Of a DNA stretch of 64,000 bases, positions 23,565-36,024 are shown in pieces. The DNA lies in assembly GCA_963573385.1 (NCBI GenBank), contig CAUYLG010005027.1, forward strand, positions 119,034 through 183,033. The letters run 5' to 3'. Under the pieces are notes generated by a model that saw nothing but the letters and a program-made list of their open reading frames with translations, had not been told where the DNA came from and searched no databases. The position numbers and the translations under genes are program-made. Source of the stretch: Cacajao melanocephalus. Its lineage: Eukaryota; Chordata; Mammalia; Primates; Pitheciidae. The first letter of the stretch is position 1. Each line of letters opens with the position of its first letter.

Positions 23565-23960
23565 AAATATTAATTAACTAATCACAATAACCTAAGTACT
23601 CTTCTGGGTGATGAGTGCTAAGTAGAAAACCATAAGGTCGCCTGAAAGAGTGAAGTAGAATGATCTGTTATCGGAGTCAGAGAAAGCCATGACCTGAGAA
23701 TAAATATTAGCTCCCCAGATAAGGAGCTGGGAAAAGGGAATTCCATTTGGAGAAAGCCTAGGGCAAGAAATGATTTGTCAAATTTTATGTCTTATAAAAT
23801 ACTAACGTAATAAAATAAATGTGGCTGAAGACTAGTGAGATAAGGGGAGAATACAGTGAAGTAAGGCTGCCAATATAGGCAGAGACAAAAATACAGTTCT
23901 TGCGGATATAGTAAAGAGCATTTTAAAACTCACTGGGTGAAGAATGCAAAAAATATGATT
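23565..23960 (-). mobile_element. L2 LINE fragment, antisense
   Basis: GGGAATTCCATTTGGAGAAAGC, GGGCAAGAAATG, AAATGTGGCTGAAGACTAGTGAG and GGGGAGAATACAGTGAAGTAAGG are degraded reverse-complement L2 blocks in the expected order. Confidence 0.6.
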
Positions 23961-24024
23961 TTTATTTACATTAAATTTTAATTTTTAATCAAAGTATTGA
24001 GAGATCGTGCCAAGGAAAAAAACT

Positions 24025-24445
24025 TATCTTTCTGGGTCCAGGAGGGGTACGGTTTCAAATGCAGGAGTTTCCCCGTGCGACACCTCCATCCATGTCCCCA
24101 TCTGGAACGTAAAGTTCTTTGTCTAGGTTTCCCTGGGAACTAGGTAGAGGAATCCAGGTGGGCTTCTTTGTCCAAAGAGCCCCTGGAAAGCTCTGGGAGG
24201 AGGGAGCTCTGTTGTGGACCAAGCAGCCAATCCAGTATCAGAGTCAAAGATCAATCACTCCAGAGGACGTTTGAAAGAACTCTTCTCATTGGACGAGAAC
24301 ATGAATGAGGCAGGAATAACTAAAACTCTTTGGGCCCATGATGTTTATTCAAATAGTGAGCTCACCATGCTTCCTGAGGTCCATTCCCCAAGACGTCAGA
24401 TCAGGAACTAGGAGCCTCTTCAGAACATCCGGCTACCTCCCCCAG
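24025..24445. other. GC-richer single-copy-looking island
   Basis: Visibly less AT-rich than its surroundings and without any repeat I recognise. It contains a 65-codon plus-strand frame (24214-24411) without a known domain. It could be a degraded repeat, an exon of an unannotated transcript, or a conserved non-coding element. Sequence reading alone cannot decide. Confidence 0.3.
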
Positions 24446-25985
24446 TTACAGTATTATCTGGTAACAGTTTGAAAACTAAAAAAATTGGAGGAAAATGAGC
24501 CTGAATTAAACATGCCACAAATGTTTGTATCTACTCTATTAGTCCATTCTTTAAAGGACAGTTTTTATGACATTTAAAAGTATAAATAGATTTTATTTCT
24601 CAGAGCAGTTTTTAAATTACCAAAAATCACACAGAAACTACAGTTTTTGCATGCTCCATCTCTCTGCCTCTCCATTATTAAAGACATCAATACTGCCCTT
24701 TGAAAGACATTTTAATGATGATGTCTTCAGTTATTTATTTCAATATTTCTAAATAAGTTTTTAAATTGTAGCAGTCTATTAGTATTTTTTTAAGGCAGAG
24801 GAAGTTTTTATTTCACTTGTGTAAGAGTAAATACAAATTGAAAGTAAGAAGCATAGTTCTCTCCATTACAAATAAGGAGTATTTCATCTGCCACTCTCTT
24901 TTCTTAGAGCATTTACATTAGAAAATTTGTAATTATAAGGTCTTCCTTTGCTCTTTGAAATGCCTGTAAACCTTTTTAAAGTTTCAATAGGACTCTCACT
25001 AGCTTTACAACCCAGGAATGTCTTTCTCAAGTAACTGGAGAGAAGGATTTCTTTGAAATGAAATCATCAAGGAAAACAGTACTTCTCTCATTTCCGGAGG
25101 GAGAGTGGGAGGCTAACTTTGGTGGTTGCTTTTAAGTTTATTTTTCCTTGTTATAAAGCAAATTAGCTAACACATTTGGTCATTACAATTATCAAATGAA
25201 TTTAGGATGAACTATGTGTGAAAAATGGTGTTGTCAAGTGCTCTTACTAGAGGACTAGTTATTAGTTTGAGGACTTGTTCATGATGGGGTATATTTGCTT
25301 GGTTTCATAAAGTGGTGTGATTTCTTTGTCTTTGCAGTCTCAGAAGATTGCCTGCGATGTGCATAATGGCTTAAGTCTTATTCGATAATAAACGTGTTTT
25401 CTTCTTTTCCACCCTTGTGGGGAGATTTTCTAGGTAGAGAGGAGATTTTGTTTTCCATTATAATTTCTCAACAATTGCACCTCACTGGGTCCTACCCCAT
25501 AAGTAATAGATTAACGCTATTTCCTCAGAAGGTAAAACTTGAACACTTCTATATCCTGCCTCAGTCTGTCCTGGTTATTTTCTAGGCTTGCTGCAACAGG
25601 CATCTATTAATACAATACCTGCTGGCTGAGCCACATAAACTCAGTATCTGGAGATCTTTTCTCTTGTTGTGGTTCGCTTTTTCAAACAAAGCAAAAATGA
25701 ATAAATAAGTAAATCAATAAATAAATCACATTTTTCTTTCTTACTAGATACAGGCATCACTGCTAGTTCCTGGTGTTCTGGAGCTTGTGGGTATCAGAGT
25801 TGGGGGGGAATCACAATTCTCTTTGCAGTGTATTGTTTATCTCACTCCTGCCCTCCTTTTTCTTAAATCTGGTTAATTTTCTCCTGAAAATAAACTGCTT
25901 TCTAGTCAGTCCTCACCAATAAGAAATAAAATGCTGTCATTTCATTTGCCATAGCTTACTTCTGTCTGTTCTTTAACTTCAAATA
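24446..25985. other. Unassigned stretch with an AAAT-type simple repeat
   Basis: Non-coding. A short imperfect (AAAT)n run lies at 25700-25728. No named element recognised. Confidence 0.35.
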
Positions 25986-25989
25986 GGTA

Positions 25990-28900
25990 GAATCAAATAA
26001 GTATGCAATCTTTTAATTTTCCTAACTTCTTTCTATAAAACTAATGTTTTTGAGATTCATCTACATTGCTGAGTGGTATTCCATTGTATGACTGTGTATA
26101 TATCCTTCACAATGTTAGATGTTGTTACACCCAGACTAGTGGGTATGAAGTAATATGGTATGGTTTTAATTTTCATTTCATGACACTGAGGATGTTATGT
26201 TCCTTTTCATATCCATAATGACAATAAAAATATCTGTTTATTCTTTTTCCAATGTTTTACCTTTATGTTATTGATTTCTATTAATTCTTTATACATTTTA
26301 AAATAATTCCATTATATTTGTTGAAAATCTTTTCTCCTAATCTGCATTTTTCTTTATTATGTTCTTATTGGTGTCTTTCAGGAATAGAAGAATTTTAATT
26401 TAATTTAATACAATATATCATTGTTTATTCCTTTAAGGCTAGCTAAAATGTTTAAGTTATTATATTTAAGCTTATAATTCATTTTGCATTAATTTGGGTG
26501 AATAGTGTAAAATAAGACTCAAGGCTCATTTTCTATATGTTTATCCACATTTTACTGTCCTTTTCAATTCAATCTCCTTATGCTTTTGCTGAAAATCAAT
26601 TGACTACTTATGTAGATCTGTTTCAAAATTTTCTGTTTTGTTTCTGTGATTTATTTATTAACTGTAGATTCTTTAGGAGACACCTGATAACAGATGAACA
26701 ACTTTTGTTTCTATAGAATAGATTATACATAGCTATTGAATTTTCTCAAATGATTTTTCTTCACCCATTACAAAAGTATGATATTCATCTTTATTTGATT
26801 TAGATGATGAATATTACTAATTTGATTTCATGTCTTAAAGCAACTTGTTTTCCTAGGATAAACCCCATTGGATGCTGTTGCATTATTCTTTTAATATATT
26901 GCTAGGTTCAATTTGCTAATATTTTGCTAAGAATTTTGTATTCAGTTCTACACTTTTAAAAAATTTTATTCTTGTAATTTTTCTCTCAGACCTTGATATC
27001 ATAGTTATTTTGTGCTTTCTTCTCTATATTTTGAGATAACTTCAGTAAGTTTGATATTTTTGTCTTTTTAAAGTGTTTAATAGAATCTTCAGTGTGGGCA
27101 TATGGGTCTTATGTTTTGTTTTGTTTTTCAATTTATTTTTGAATGCAAAATTATTTATTATAGAATCATTTTGTTTTAAGATAGATTTGAACAACTCACA
27201 TTTTTCAGTGTTTTGAATGTCAGATTTCGGCCTTTAATTTTTATTTACATGTTTATGAGACATGTAGTGGTATGTCTTCTTTCATTTCTGATATTTCTCA
27301 TACATTTTTATCACTTTCAAATTTTTTCAGCATTTGTGCTTATAAATTGTATTAATCTTTCAGAAAACAAATTTTGACTTAAAAAAAGTTTCTCTATAAT
27401 TTGTCTTTCTCAATTTCGTTTATAACTCCTTTATTTATTTCAATTATTTTGTTATTCTCATATTACTTTGGGCCTAATTTGTTTTGTTTTTCTCTGCTTT
27501 CTGAAGATGAAAACTTACATATTGGTATGAAACTGTAAAAATGTTTTTAAAAGACCAGTTACAGCTATAGTATTTTTCCCTGTGCACTGATTTAGTCATA
27601 TACAGTTAATATAATTATTTTTACATCATCATTTAGTTTGAAAATATTTCCTAAATTTTCCTATGGTTCCCTTTTGGACTCACTATTATTTTTTCTAATA
27701 TTTGTGATTATTTTTCATAATATTTAAGGTCTCTCATTCTGTTGTGGATAAAGAACACATATTTTTTAATTTAAGTAGTCTTTTTTTTAAAGCATGTCAT
27801 ATGATTTATTTGGGGAGACATTTCATTTATAGTAGTAGAAATTGTTTCTTTTTTAGTTTTAACCGTAGACTTAAAAATGTCAATTCGTTCTAACAGTTTG
27901 ACAGTTTAATTCTATATTTTAGATTTTTGTCTACAATTTCTGCCAATTATTTAGATGAAGTTGATAAAATTTCTGATTGCAAATGTGAAAGGTCAGTATC
28001 TATATTCAGTTTTGCTCTGCTTGCTTCCTGTGCTTGGGTGCTCTGCTACTAAGGAAATGCACATTTGGATTGGTTATATTTTCCAAATAAACCTGTTTTA
28101 TCATTATTAAATGTCTTTCTTCTTCTCTAGTAATAGCCACATTTTTGAAATCTATTTTTCTTTGTCATTAACATTTCCACCATAGTTTTCTTGCACTGAC
28201 AATTTTTCTGATAGATTTTGTTTCAATTTTTTATCCTCAAACTTCTCATTTTGAGGATAAATATATACATCTTCAAATAGAGAGCTTATTGTGCTTTTAA
28301 TCCTGCCTAACAATTCCTGTCTTTTCTGCCATTATAGTCTATATACATATAATTATTGCTATGGTTGAATTAAAGGTGACCATACTGCTCTGCGCAATTT
28401 GTTCTCCTAGACCCATCTTTTATTTCCCTCTATAACTATTTTTCTGCTTTCTTTGTGGTTGATCAAATACTTGTTAGTCATCTCTTTGAAATCACCAATT
28501 TATACTTGCTCTGAAGATGACAATATAACCCTCAACTTACTACAGTTTTCTCAGTTAATATTGTATAAATTCATATACATTTTAAAAATTACAACAGTAA
28601 ATTTTATTTATGTTCTGGTTTTCCATGTATTATTGATGGATATTTTATGTTTCTATAGATGATATTTACTCTACAATGCAGTGTCAGTAGTTTCTTTTTT
28701 TCCCCAATGTTCAGTATTCTAACAAACAAATTAAGAGACAAGGAAAAAGAAATGAACTATAATCCTCTACATAGCAACTCATTTACTTTTTCCAGCTTTC
28801 TCCACTCCTTTATTAAGGTTCCAGTTTCTACATAGTACATTTTCTTTCTGCTCTTGAAATACAAGTTGAAGGGCAACAATTCCTTTCAGATGTTGTATGT

Positions 28901-29334
28901 CTTTATTTTATTTTCTATTTTCAATAACAAGTTTGCTGCACAGAGACTCTCAACTTTGTTTTTTTCTTTTTTTTCTTTTAGAACTTAAAATCTTCCAATC
29001 CATTCACTTCTGGCCTCCATTGTTTCTGATATGAGATCAACCATTGTTCATGTAGCTGTTACCTATCTTAATGTCACTTTTCTATAGGTGCTTTATGTAT
29101 TTTCTCTTTAACTGGGTTTCCACCAAGCTTACTAGATTGTGTCTAGAAGTGGGTCAAATCAAGTGTATGCTGTTTGAAATCAATTACTTACTTGGATGTG
29201 TAAGTTGATCTATTTTATCAAATTTAGGAAAATTTCAACTAGTATATCTACATATAGCATCCATACTATATATATAGGTATATAAATATGCGTATATATG
29301 TGCATGTGTTTTATGAACATGTATATAGAGAGAG
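25990..29334 (-). mobile_element. Ancient L1 (L1M-type), antisense, left segment
   Basis: The plus strand reads as a degraded reverse complement of L1 ORF2 and neighbouring parts over more than 3 kb. Ordered blocks are GAGTGGTATTCCATTGTATG (26071), GAAAATCTTTTCTCCTAATC (26323), ATTCATTTTGCATTAATTTG (26477), GGATAAACCCCATTGGATG (26857), CTATAGTATTTTTCCCTGTGC (27565), CTTCTGGCCTCCATTGTTTC (29008) and ACTTGGATGTG (29190). High divergence and countless stops show great age. It is interrupted at 29335 by a DNA transposon and resumes at about 30367. Confidence 0.75.
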
Positions 29335-30366
29335 TATGTCATATGCTGCCTAATTAGGTTTTGTTCCATGATGGACTGCATAAATGACAGTAGTCATCTA
29401 AGATTGTAACGGAGCTGAAAATTCTGATTGCCTAGTGACATCATAATACAATGCATTACTCATGTGGTTTTGGTGATGCTGTTATAAACAAACCTACAGT
29501 GTTCGAATCATATAAAAGCATAGCACACACAATTATGTATAGTACATAACACTTGATAATGATAATGAATGATAATGTTTATTTATTTATTACACTTTCA
29601 AATATTATTTTAGAGTATACTCTTTCTACTTACTAAAAAGTTATCTGTAAAGTAGTCTTAGTGAGACAAGATGTAGATGTGGAAGACAGTGATACGATTC
29701 TGACCCTGTGTACCCCTAAGATAATGTATATGATTGTGTCTTAAGTTTTTTTTACAAAAAAAGTTTAAAAAGTAGAAATTAAAAATGGAAAAAGTTTGTA
29801 GAATAAGAATATAAAGTAAGAAAATATGTATTTGTGTTTTGAGCTAAGTGTTATTACAGAGTCAAAAGGTGTTTAAAAATTAAAAGTTTTTAAACTAAAA
29901 AAGTTGCAGGAAGCTAAGGTTAATTTATTATTGAAGAAAAGATAATACTTTTCAATAAACTTAGTGTAGCCTAAATGTACAATGTTTTTAAAGTCTATAT
30001 TAGTATACAGCAAGATCCTAGTCCTTCACATTCACTTAACTATTCACCCACAGACTCACTTAGAACAACTTCAAGCTTCATTTATAGAAAGTGTCCTACA
30101 CAGGTTTACCACTTATAAAATATTTTATATAATGCACCAACACCTACCATTGTATCACGCTTGTCTATAGTACTTTTCTTAGCATAGTAACAGGCTATTC
30201 AGGTGTGTAGCCTGGGAGCAATAGCTTATACTATATAGCCTAGTGTGTAGTGGGCTATATCATCTAGATTTATGTAAGTACACTTTATAATGTTTGTACA
30301 AAGATGAAATCACCTAACAATGTATTTCTCAAGATATATCACTGTGATAACTGAAACATAACTGTA
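29335..30366. mobile_element. Tigger-like (Tc1/mariner) DNA transposon inserted in the ancient L1
   Basis: Begins with TATGTCATATGCTGCCTAATTAGG and ends with AACTGAAACATAACTGTA, degraded inverted ends with TA at the outer edge. Interior blocks are GTGACATCATAATACAATGC, CAATTATGTATAGTACATAAC, ATGATAATGAATGATAATG, AGCTAAGTGTTATTACAGAG and GGAGCAATAGCTTATACTAT. These match a common mammalian Tigger-type element of about 1 kb without an intact transposase. L1 sequence continues on both sides, so it inserted later than that L1. Confidence 0.75.
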
Positions 30367-30830
30367 TGTATATATTTTTTATTTTACCAAGCATTATTAT
30401 CTCTTCCTCCTCCTCCTCCTTCAAGTAAATCCATATATTTTTTCTTAATATTTTATCTTAGATCACTGAGATTTCATAAAGTTTAATTTTTCTGTTTATA
30501 TTGAAATATTGCTATTGATTTTGCTTCATGTTTACTAATCTTTTCTGAGGCAGATTCCAGTATTAATGTTAAACTAACCTATTTTTTTCTCTTTAAGATA
30601 CTATAATTTTTAGTCCTAGTATGTATATATTTTTTTCTTTTAACTTCCATTTTTAACTTAATAGCTTTATGTGTTTTATAATAATCACCATTTTTCTTTA
30701 AGTCCTTAAACATATTTTTTTTGAATTCCTTTATCCTCTCAAAAATTATTTAAAATGCCCAAGAGCTTTGATTATTCAGATTAGACTTCTTCTCATTTAC
30801 CACATTTAAAACTAGCACTATTTTTTCATT
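30367..30830 (-). mobile_element. Ancient L1 (L1M-type), antisense, right segment
   Basis: Continuation of the L1 at 25990 after the DNA transposon: CATTATTATCTCTTCCTCC, ATCTTAGATCACTGAGATTTC, AAACATATTTTTTTTGAATTCC and TTTATCC are in the order expected for further 5' L1M sequence read in reverse. The right edge is uncertain. Confidence 0.55.
30405..30421. repeat. (TCC)n short tandem repeat
   Basis: Five to six TCC units at the left edge of the resumed L1 sequence. Confidence 0.85.
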
Positions 30831-31050
30831 CAAAAAAACAAAAATATACAAGCATGTGTCATGTAGCCTTTGGAAAACTTTACCACATACATATAACAGA
30901 ATGAGAGAAAGAAGGGCAAATCAAAGGTTTCAGCATTGTTATGAAGATAGTTTTGACACTGCAGACTTTCTAAATGAAGAAAGAAGAGTCTTCAGATCAT
31001 GCTTTGAGAACTTCTGGTCTAACTTCACTCATCTTGTGGTATTTGGAAAT

Positions 31051-31286
31051 TAAAACTGATACTGAATCAGTACTATCTGTAATTCCTGACACATACATTT
31101 AAGTAAGTAACATTTATTATTTTTGTCTACTTTATGGAGTTTTATTTTTTTTTTTTGCATGAAATGATATCATTGAGAAAGCTGCAGACTAATAAGAGCA
31201 AAGAATATTTTTTCCCAATCACTGCAACTCATCGTAGGGAAGATTAAATCTGTTATAAATGAGTATATATTCTCTGCTAGTCCCAA
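31051..31286. repeat. Dispersed direct duplication, copy 1
   Basis: About 236 bases that recur in direct orientation at 32467-32701 (start to start about 1.4 kb). Shared exact blocks include TTTAAGTAAGTAACATTTAT, CTACTTTATGGAGTTTT, GGGAAGATTAAATCTGTTAT followed by AAATGAGTATATAT, and CTCTGCTAGTCCCAA. Differences are scattered substitutions and a T-run length change. The copies end sharply on the right at TCCCAA. I do not recognise it as a named repeat. Confidence 0.9.
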
Positions 31287-32466
31287 GAGATAGCCTTAAA
31301 GATATCTTTAATTGTGGTTAAATAATACAAGATTTTCCCATAATTTATGGCCAAGATGATGCCATGTATTTATCAAATCATTACAATGTTTTCCTGGGCA
31401 CATAAGACAACTGCATTCTCTACTGAGCCTTATCTTTTGTGATAGCTTGTGGCCAGTTTTATAATATAAAATCTGGAAGAAATTATATAACACTTGTTTT
31501 CCTAGATCTTCACAATTTCTACCAGCATTTTCCTTTATCTTTCTGCTCTATGAAGAGTATTCAATGCTTCCCTGCATTGCTACAAATAGAAGGAGAAAGG
31601 ATCTCTGAGTCACCACTTGAGAGAGTCACTGTATCAAGAGACATCAGCTTTGGAATTTTATGAGTGAGAATCCTTTGAGAGTTTTAAGTCACTGAGATTT
31701 GTGAGTTTTTGTTAAAACAGCTAGAGTATTTTCCCTAATACACCACTAACTACATTTTAGACTCACTTTAAAAATACTATTCCCTATCAGATGAACCTAG
31801 AATGTTCCTTTTCTATCTAGCCTATGCTCCTGCCCATCTGCCTATAAACTCATTACATTTCATCTGTAAAGTTTACATAAAGGCATGTCTTAATTTGTGA
31901 TCCTAAATATGGATATAAAATTTAATTTTTAAGTATCTTCACTTTCAAGTTTGCCTACCATTTGGAAACATAGTATTTTTACAACTGTTATATATAATTA
32001 GTGGTATTTTAAGGAACATGAGGTATAAATACCACTGTCTTATGTTGAATATTGTTCATAGCTTCTCCCAGTTATATGTACATTGCATTACTATCCCATT
32101 CCAAAAATTCTTCGTAAAATAAAAACAAAGTGATTCTTTGCCACACGGCTTGTAAGATATTTCTAAAAATTTATCACTGCATTTTTCATTTTGTGACAAA
32201 TTGATTCACTTAATTTTTCTGTATATGATATCTGGTCCCATAATTTAAAAGAAATGCAGAGAGCAAAGCCCTAATTACATTCATGCCTTTCTAAAGTAAT
32301 GAGTTCAACTTCCAGTATAACCTTGCCATAAAACTGTTATTGGGATATAGAATTTCCTTGTCACTTGAACATCCAGAAAGATATCGTTATGGAAAACATG
32401 GAAGAAAAAAAATATATTTCTCATATTTATAACAAAAATGTAAAAAAGATATTATTTTGTGAGGTT
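31287..32466. other. Unassigned spacer between the two duplicate copies
   Basis: Non-coding, AT-rich. No repeat family recognised. Confidence 0.35.
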
Positions 32467-32701
32467 TAAAACTGATAATAATTCTAAAGTACTGTCTATA
32501 ATTCCTAACATATATTTAAGTAAGTAACATTTATTATTTTTATCTACTTTATGGAGTTTTTTTTTTAATTTGTATGAAATGATGTCATTGAGAGAGCTGC
32601 AGATTAATAAGAGCAAAGATTCTTTTTTCCCTATCACAGCAACCCATCATAGGGAAGATTAAATCTGTTATAAATGAGTATATATCCTCTGCTAGTCCCA
32701 A
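32467..32701. repeat. Dispersed direct duplication, copy 2
   Basis: Partner of 31051-31286. By eye roughly nine in ten positions agree over the middle and right parts, less in the first 40 bases. Sequence to the left and right of the pair does not match. Confidence 0.9.
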
Positions 32702-32924
32702 ATAATCATGTTGCTAATAATATAATAACATTAAACTATTAAAATTTTGAGTGAGTATAAATGGTTCATTGAATGAATTAAATCTATTGTGGATACACAA
32801 ATAAAAATTAATTTTTTTCTACCTGTTGATGTAATCTTTGGTAGATCCCACAGCTTTCTGGTCAATCTGAAGAAATACACAACTTTTTTTTGGTTCAAAG
32901 ATAAACTCCTAACTCACATCCAAG

Positions 32925-33085
32925 AAATCCTCATGAGATCTGATGGTTTAAAAGTGGCAGTTTCCCCTGCTCTCTCTCTCTCACCTGCAACCATGTAAAA
33001 TATGCTTTGCTTCCCCTTCACCTTATGCCATGATTGTAAGTTTCCTGAGGCCACACCAGCCATGGGAAACTGAGTAAATTAAACC
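32925..33085 (+). mobile_element. MaLR LTR fragment (THE1/MST-type), sense
   Basis: GAGATCTGATGGTTTAAAAG, CACCTGCAACCATGTAAAATATG, CTTATGCCATGATTGTAAG and GAGTAAATTAAACCTCC are the 3' half of a THE1/MST-type LTR. It is cut on the right by the T-rich end of an antisense L1. The missing LTR end does not appear after that L1, so a deletion probably accompanied the insertion. Confidence 0.85.
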
Positions 33086-36024
33086 TCCTTTTTTTTTTTT
33101 TAATTGTACTTTAAGTTCTTGGGTACATGTGCATGTTTTGCAGGACTCTTGCATAGGTACACATATGCCATGGTGGTTTGCTCTCTTCATCCCCGTCACC
33201 TACATCAGGCATTACTCCCAGTGGTATCCCTCCCCAACCCAGCGTCCCCTGCTGTCCTTCCTCTAGCCCCCACCCCCAAACAGACCTCGGGGTGTAATGT
33301 TCCCCTCCCTGTGCCCATGTGTTCCCATTGTTCAACACCCACTTATGAGTGAGAATGTGAGGTGTTTTGCTTTCTGTTGTTGTGTCAGTTTGCTGAAAAT
33401 GATGGTTTCCAGATTCATCCATGTCCCTAAAAAGGACACAAACTCATTGTTTATTATGGCTGCATAGTATTCCATGGTGTATATGTGCCAAATTTTCTTT
33501 GTCCAGTCTATCATTGATGGGCATTTGGATTGGTTCCAGGTCTTTGCTATTATAAACAGTGCTGCACTGAACATACATGTGCATGTGTCTTTATAATGGA
33601 AGAATTTATAATCCTTTGGATATATACCCCGTAATGGGATTGCTGGGTCAAACAGAATTTCTATTTCTAGATCCTTGAGGAATCACCACTTTGTCTTCTA
33701 CAATGGTTGAACTAATTTACACTGCAACCAACAGTGTAAAAGTGTTCCTATTTCTCCATATTCTCTCCAGCATCCTGATTTTTTAAATAATTACCATTAA
33801 ATGGGAATGATGGTATCTAGTGTGAGATGGTATCTCAATGTGGTTTTGATTTTCATTTATCTGATGACCAGTGATGATGAGCATTTTTTCATGTTTCTTG
33901 GCCTCATAAAATGTCTTTTTTTGAAAAGTGTCTGTTCATATCCTTTGCCCACTTTTAAATGGGTTTTTTTTCTTGTAAATTTGTTTTAGTTATTTGTAGA
34001 TTCTGGATATTAGCCCTTTGTCAGATGGGTAGATTGCAAAAATGTTTTCCCATTTTGTTGGTTGCCAGTTCACTCTAATGATTGTTTCTTTTCCTGTGCA
34101 GAAACTTAAGTTTAGTTAGCTCTGGAGTGTAATTAGATCACATTTGTCTATTTTGGCTTTTGTTGACATTGCTTTGGTGTTTTAGTCATGAAGTTCTTGC
34201 CTATGCCTATGTCCTGAATGGTATTGCCTAGGTTTTCTTCTAGGGTTTTTATGGTGTTAGGTCTTATGTTTAAATCTTTAATCCATCTAGAGTTAATTTT
34301 AGTGTAAGGTGCAAGGAAGGGGTCCAGTTTCTGCTTTCTGCACACCGCTAGCCAGGTTTCCCAACGCCATTTATTAAACAGGGAATCTTTTCCCCATTGC
34401 TTGTTTTTGTCAGGTTTGCCAAAGATCAGATGGTTGTAGATATGTGGCATTGCCTCCAGGGCCTCTGTTCTGTTCCATTGGTCTATATCTGTTTTGGTAC
34501 CAGTACCATGCTGGTTTGATTACTGCAGCCTTGTAGTATAGTTTGAAATCAGGTAGTGTGATGTCTCTAGCTTTGTTCTTTTTGCTTAGGATTGTCTTGG
34601 CTATGCTGGCTCTCTTTTGGTTCCATATGAAGTTTAAGGTGGTTTTTTCCAGTTCTGTGAAGAAGGTCATTGGTAGCTTGATGAGGATAGCGTTGAATCT
34701 CTAAATTACTCTGGGCAGTATGGCCATTTTCATGATATTGATTCTTCCTAACCATGAGCATGGAATGTTTTTCCATCTGTTTGTGTCCTCTTTTATTTTG
34801 TTGAGCAGTGGTTTGTAGTTCTCCTTGAAGAGGTCCTTTACATCCTTTGTTAGTTGTATTCCTAGATATTTTATTCTCTTTGTAGCACTTGTGACTGGGA
34901 ATTTGCTCATGATTTGGCTCTCTGTTAGTCTGTTATTGGTGTATAGAAATGCTTGTGGTTTCTGTACATTGATTTTGTATCCTGAGACTTTGCTGAAGTT
35001 GCTTATCAGTTTAAGGAGATTTTGGGCTGAGATGATAGGGTCTTCTATATACAATCATGTCTTCTGCAAATAGAGACAATTTGACTTCCTCTTTTCTTAA
35101 TTGAATACCCTTTATTTTTTTTTCTTGCCAATTGCTCTGGCTAGAACTTCCAATACTATATTGAATAGGAGTGGTGAGAGAGGGCATCCTTGTCTAGTGC
35201 CAGATTTCAAAGGGAATGCTTCCACTTTTTGCCCATTCATTATGATATTGGCTGTAGGTTTGTCATAAATAGCTTTTATTGTTTTGAGATATTTTCCTTT
35301 GATACCTAGTTCATTGAGAGTTTTTAGCATAAAGCACTGTTGAATTTTGCCGAAGGCTTTCTCTTCATCTATTGAGATAATCATGTGGTTTTTGTCTTTG
35401 GTTCTGTTTATGTGGTGGATTACATTTATAGACTTGCATATGTTCAACCAGCCTTGCATCCCTGGAATGAAGCCTACTCGATTGTGATGGATAAGGTTTT
35501 TGATGTGCTGTTGCAGTCGGTTAGCCAGTATTCTATTGAAGATTTTTGCATCTATATTCATCATGGATATTGGCCTGAAGTTTTGTTTTTTTGTTGAATC
35601 TCTGCTGGGTTTTGGTATCAGGATGATGTTGGTCTCATAAAATGATTTGGGAAGGATTCCTTCTTTTTGTATTGTTTGCAATAGTTTCAGAAGGAATGGT
35701 ACCAGCTCCTCTTTTTACGTCTGGTAGAATTCAGCTGTGAACCTGTCTGTACCTGGACTGTTTTTGGTTGGTAGGCTATTAATTGCTGCCTCAACTTCAG
35801 ACCTTGTTATTGGTCTATTCAGGGTTTCAACTTCTTCCTGAAGTTGAAGGGAGGGTGCAAGTGTCCAGGAATTTATCCATTTCTTCCAGGTTTACTGGTT
35901 TATGTACATAGAGTTGTTTGTAGTGAACTCTGATTGTAGTTTGTATTTCTGTAGAATCAGTGGAGATATCCCCTTTATCGTTTTTTATTGCATCTATTTG
36001 ATTCTTCTCCCTTTTCTTTTTTAT
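33086..36024 (-). mobile_element. 5'-truncated L1 (L1P-type), antisense, about 2.9 kb
   Basis: Begins with a poly(T) (tail on the minus strand), then the reverse complement of the L1 3' UTR and of ORF2 up to upstream of the RT domain. It ends near CCCTTTTCTTTTTTATTA. It is much better preserved than its neighbours and keeps several open ORF2 pieces. Confidence 0.9.
34148..35990 (-). pseudogene. L1 ORF2 remnant (reverse transcriptase and C-terminal part), antisense
   Basis: Four long open pieces in different frames (35112-35681, 34701-35054, 34410-34670, 34148-34450) spell most of the RT domain and the region after it. RT motif 2 ([13 protein letters not shown]), motif A ([10 protein letters not shown]) and motif B ([14 protein letters not shown]) are clear. 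An A-run just after the motif B piece (9 A on the minus strand near 35116-35124) shifts the frame. The catalytic F-A-D-D box at 35059-35070 reads F-A-E-D, with GAA at 35062-35064. The copy cannot make active ORF2p. Confidence 0.9.

Noticed and set aside
35112..35681. 189-codon frame with clear reverse transcriptase motifs, possible retron-like or domesticated RT
   Set aside because: It is ordinary L1 ORF2 with a frameshift and an altered catalytic box, embedded in a normal 5'-truncated L1.
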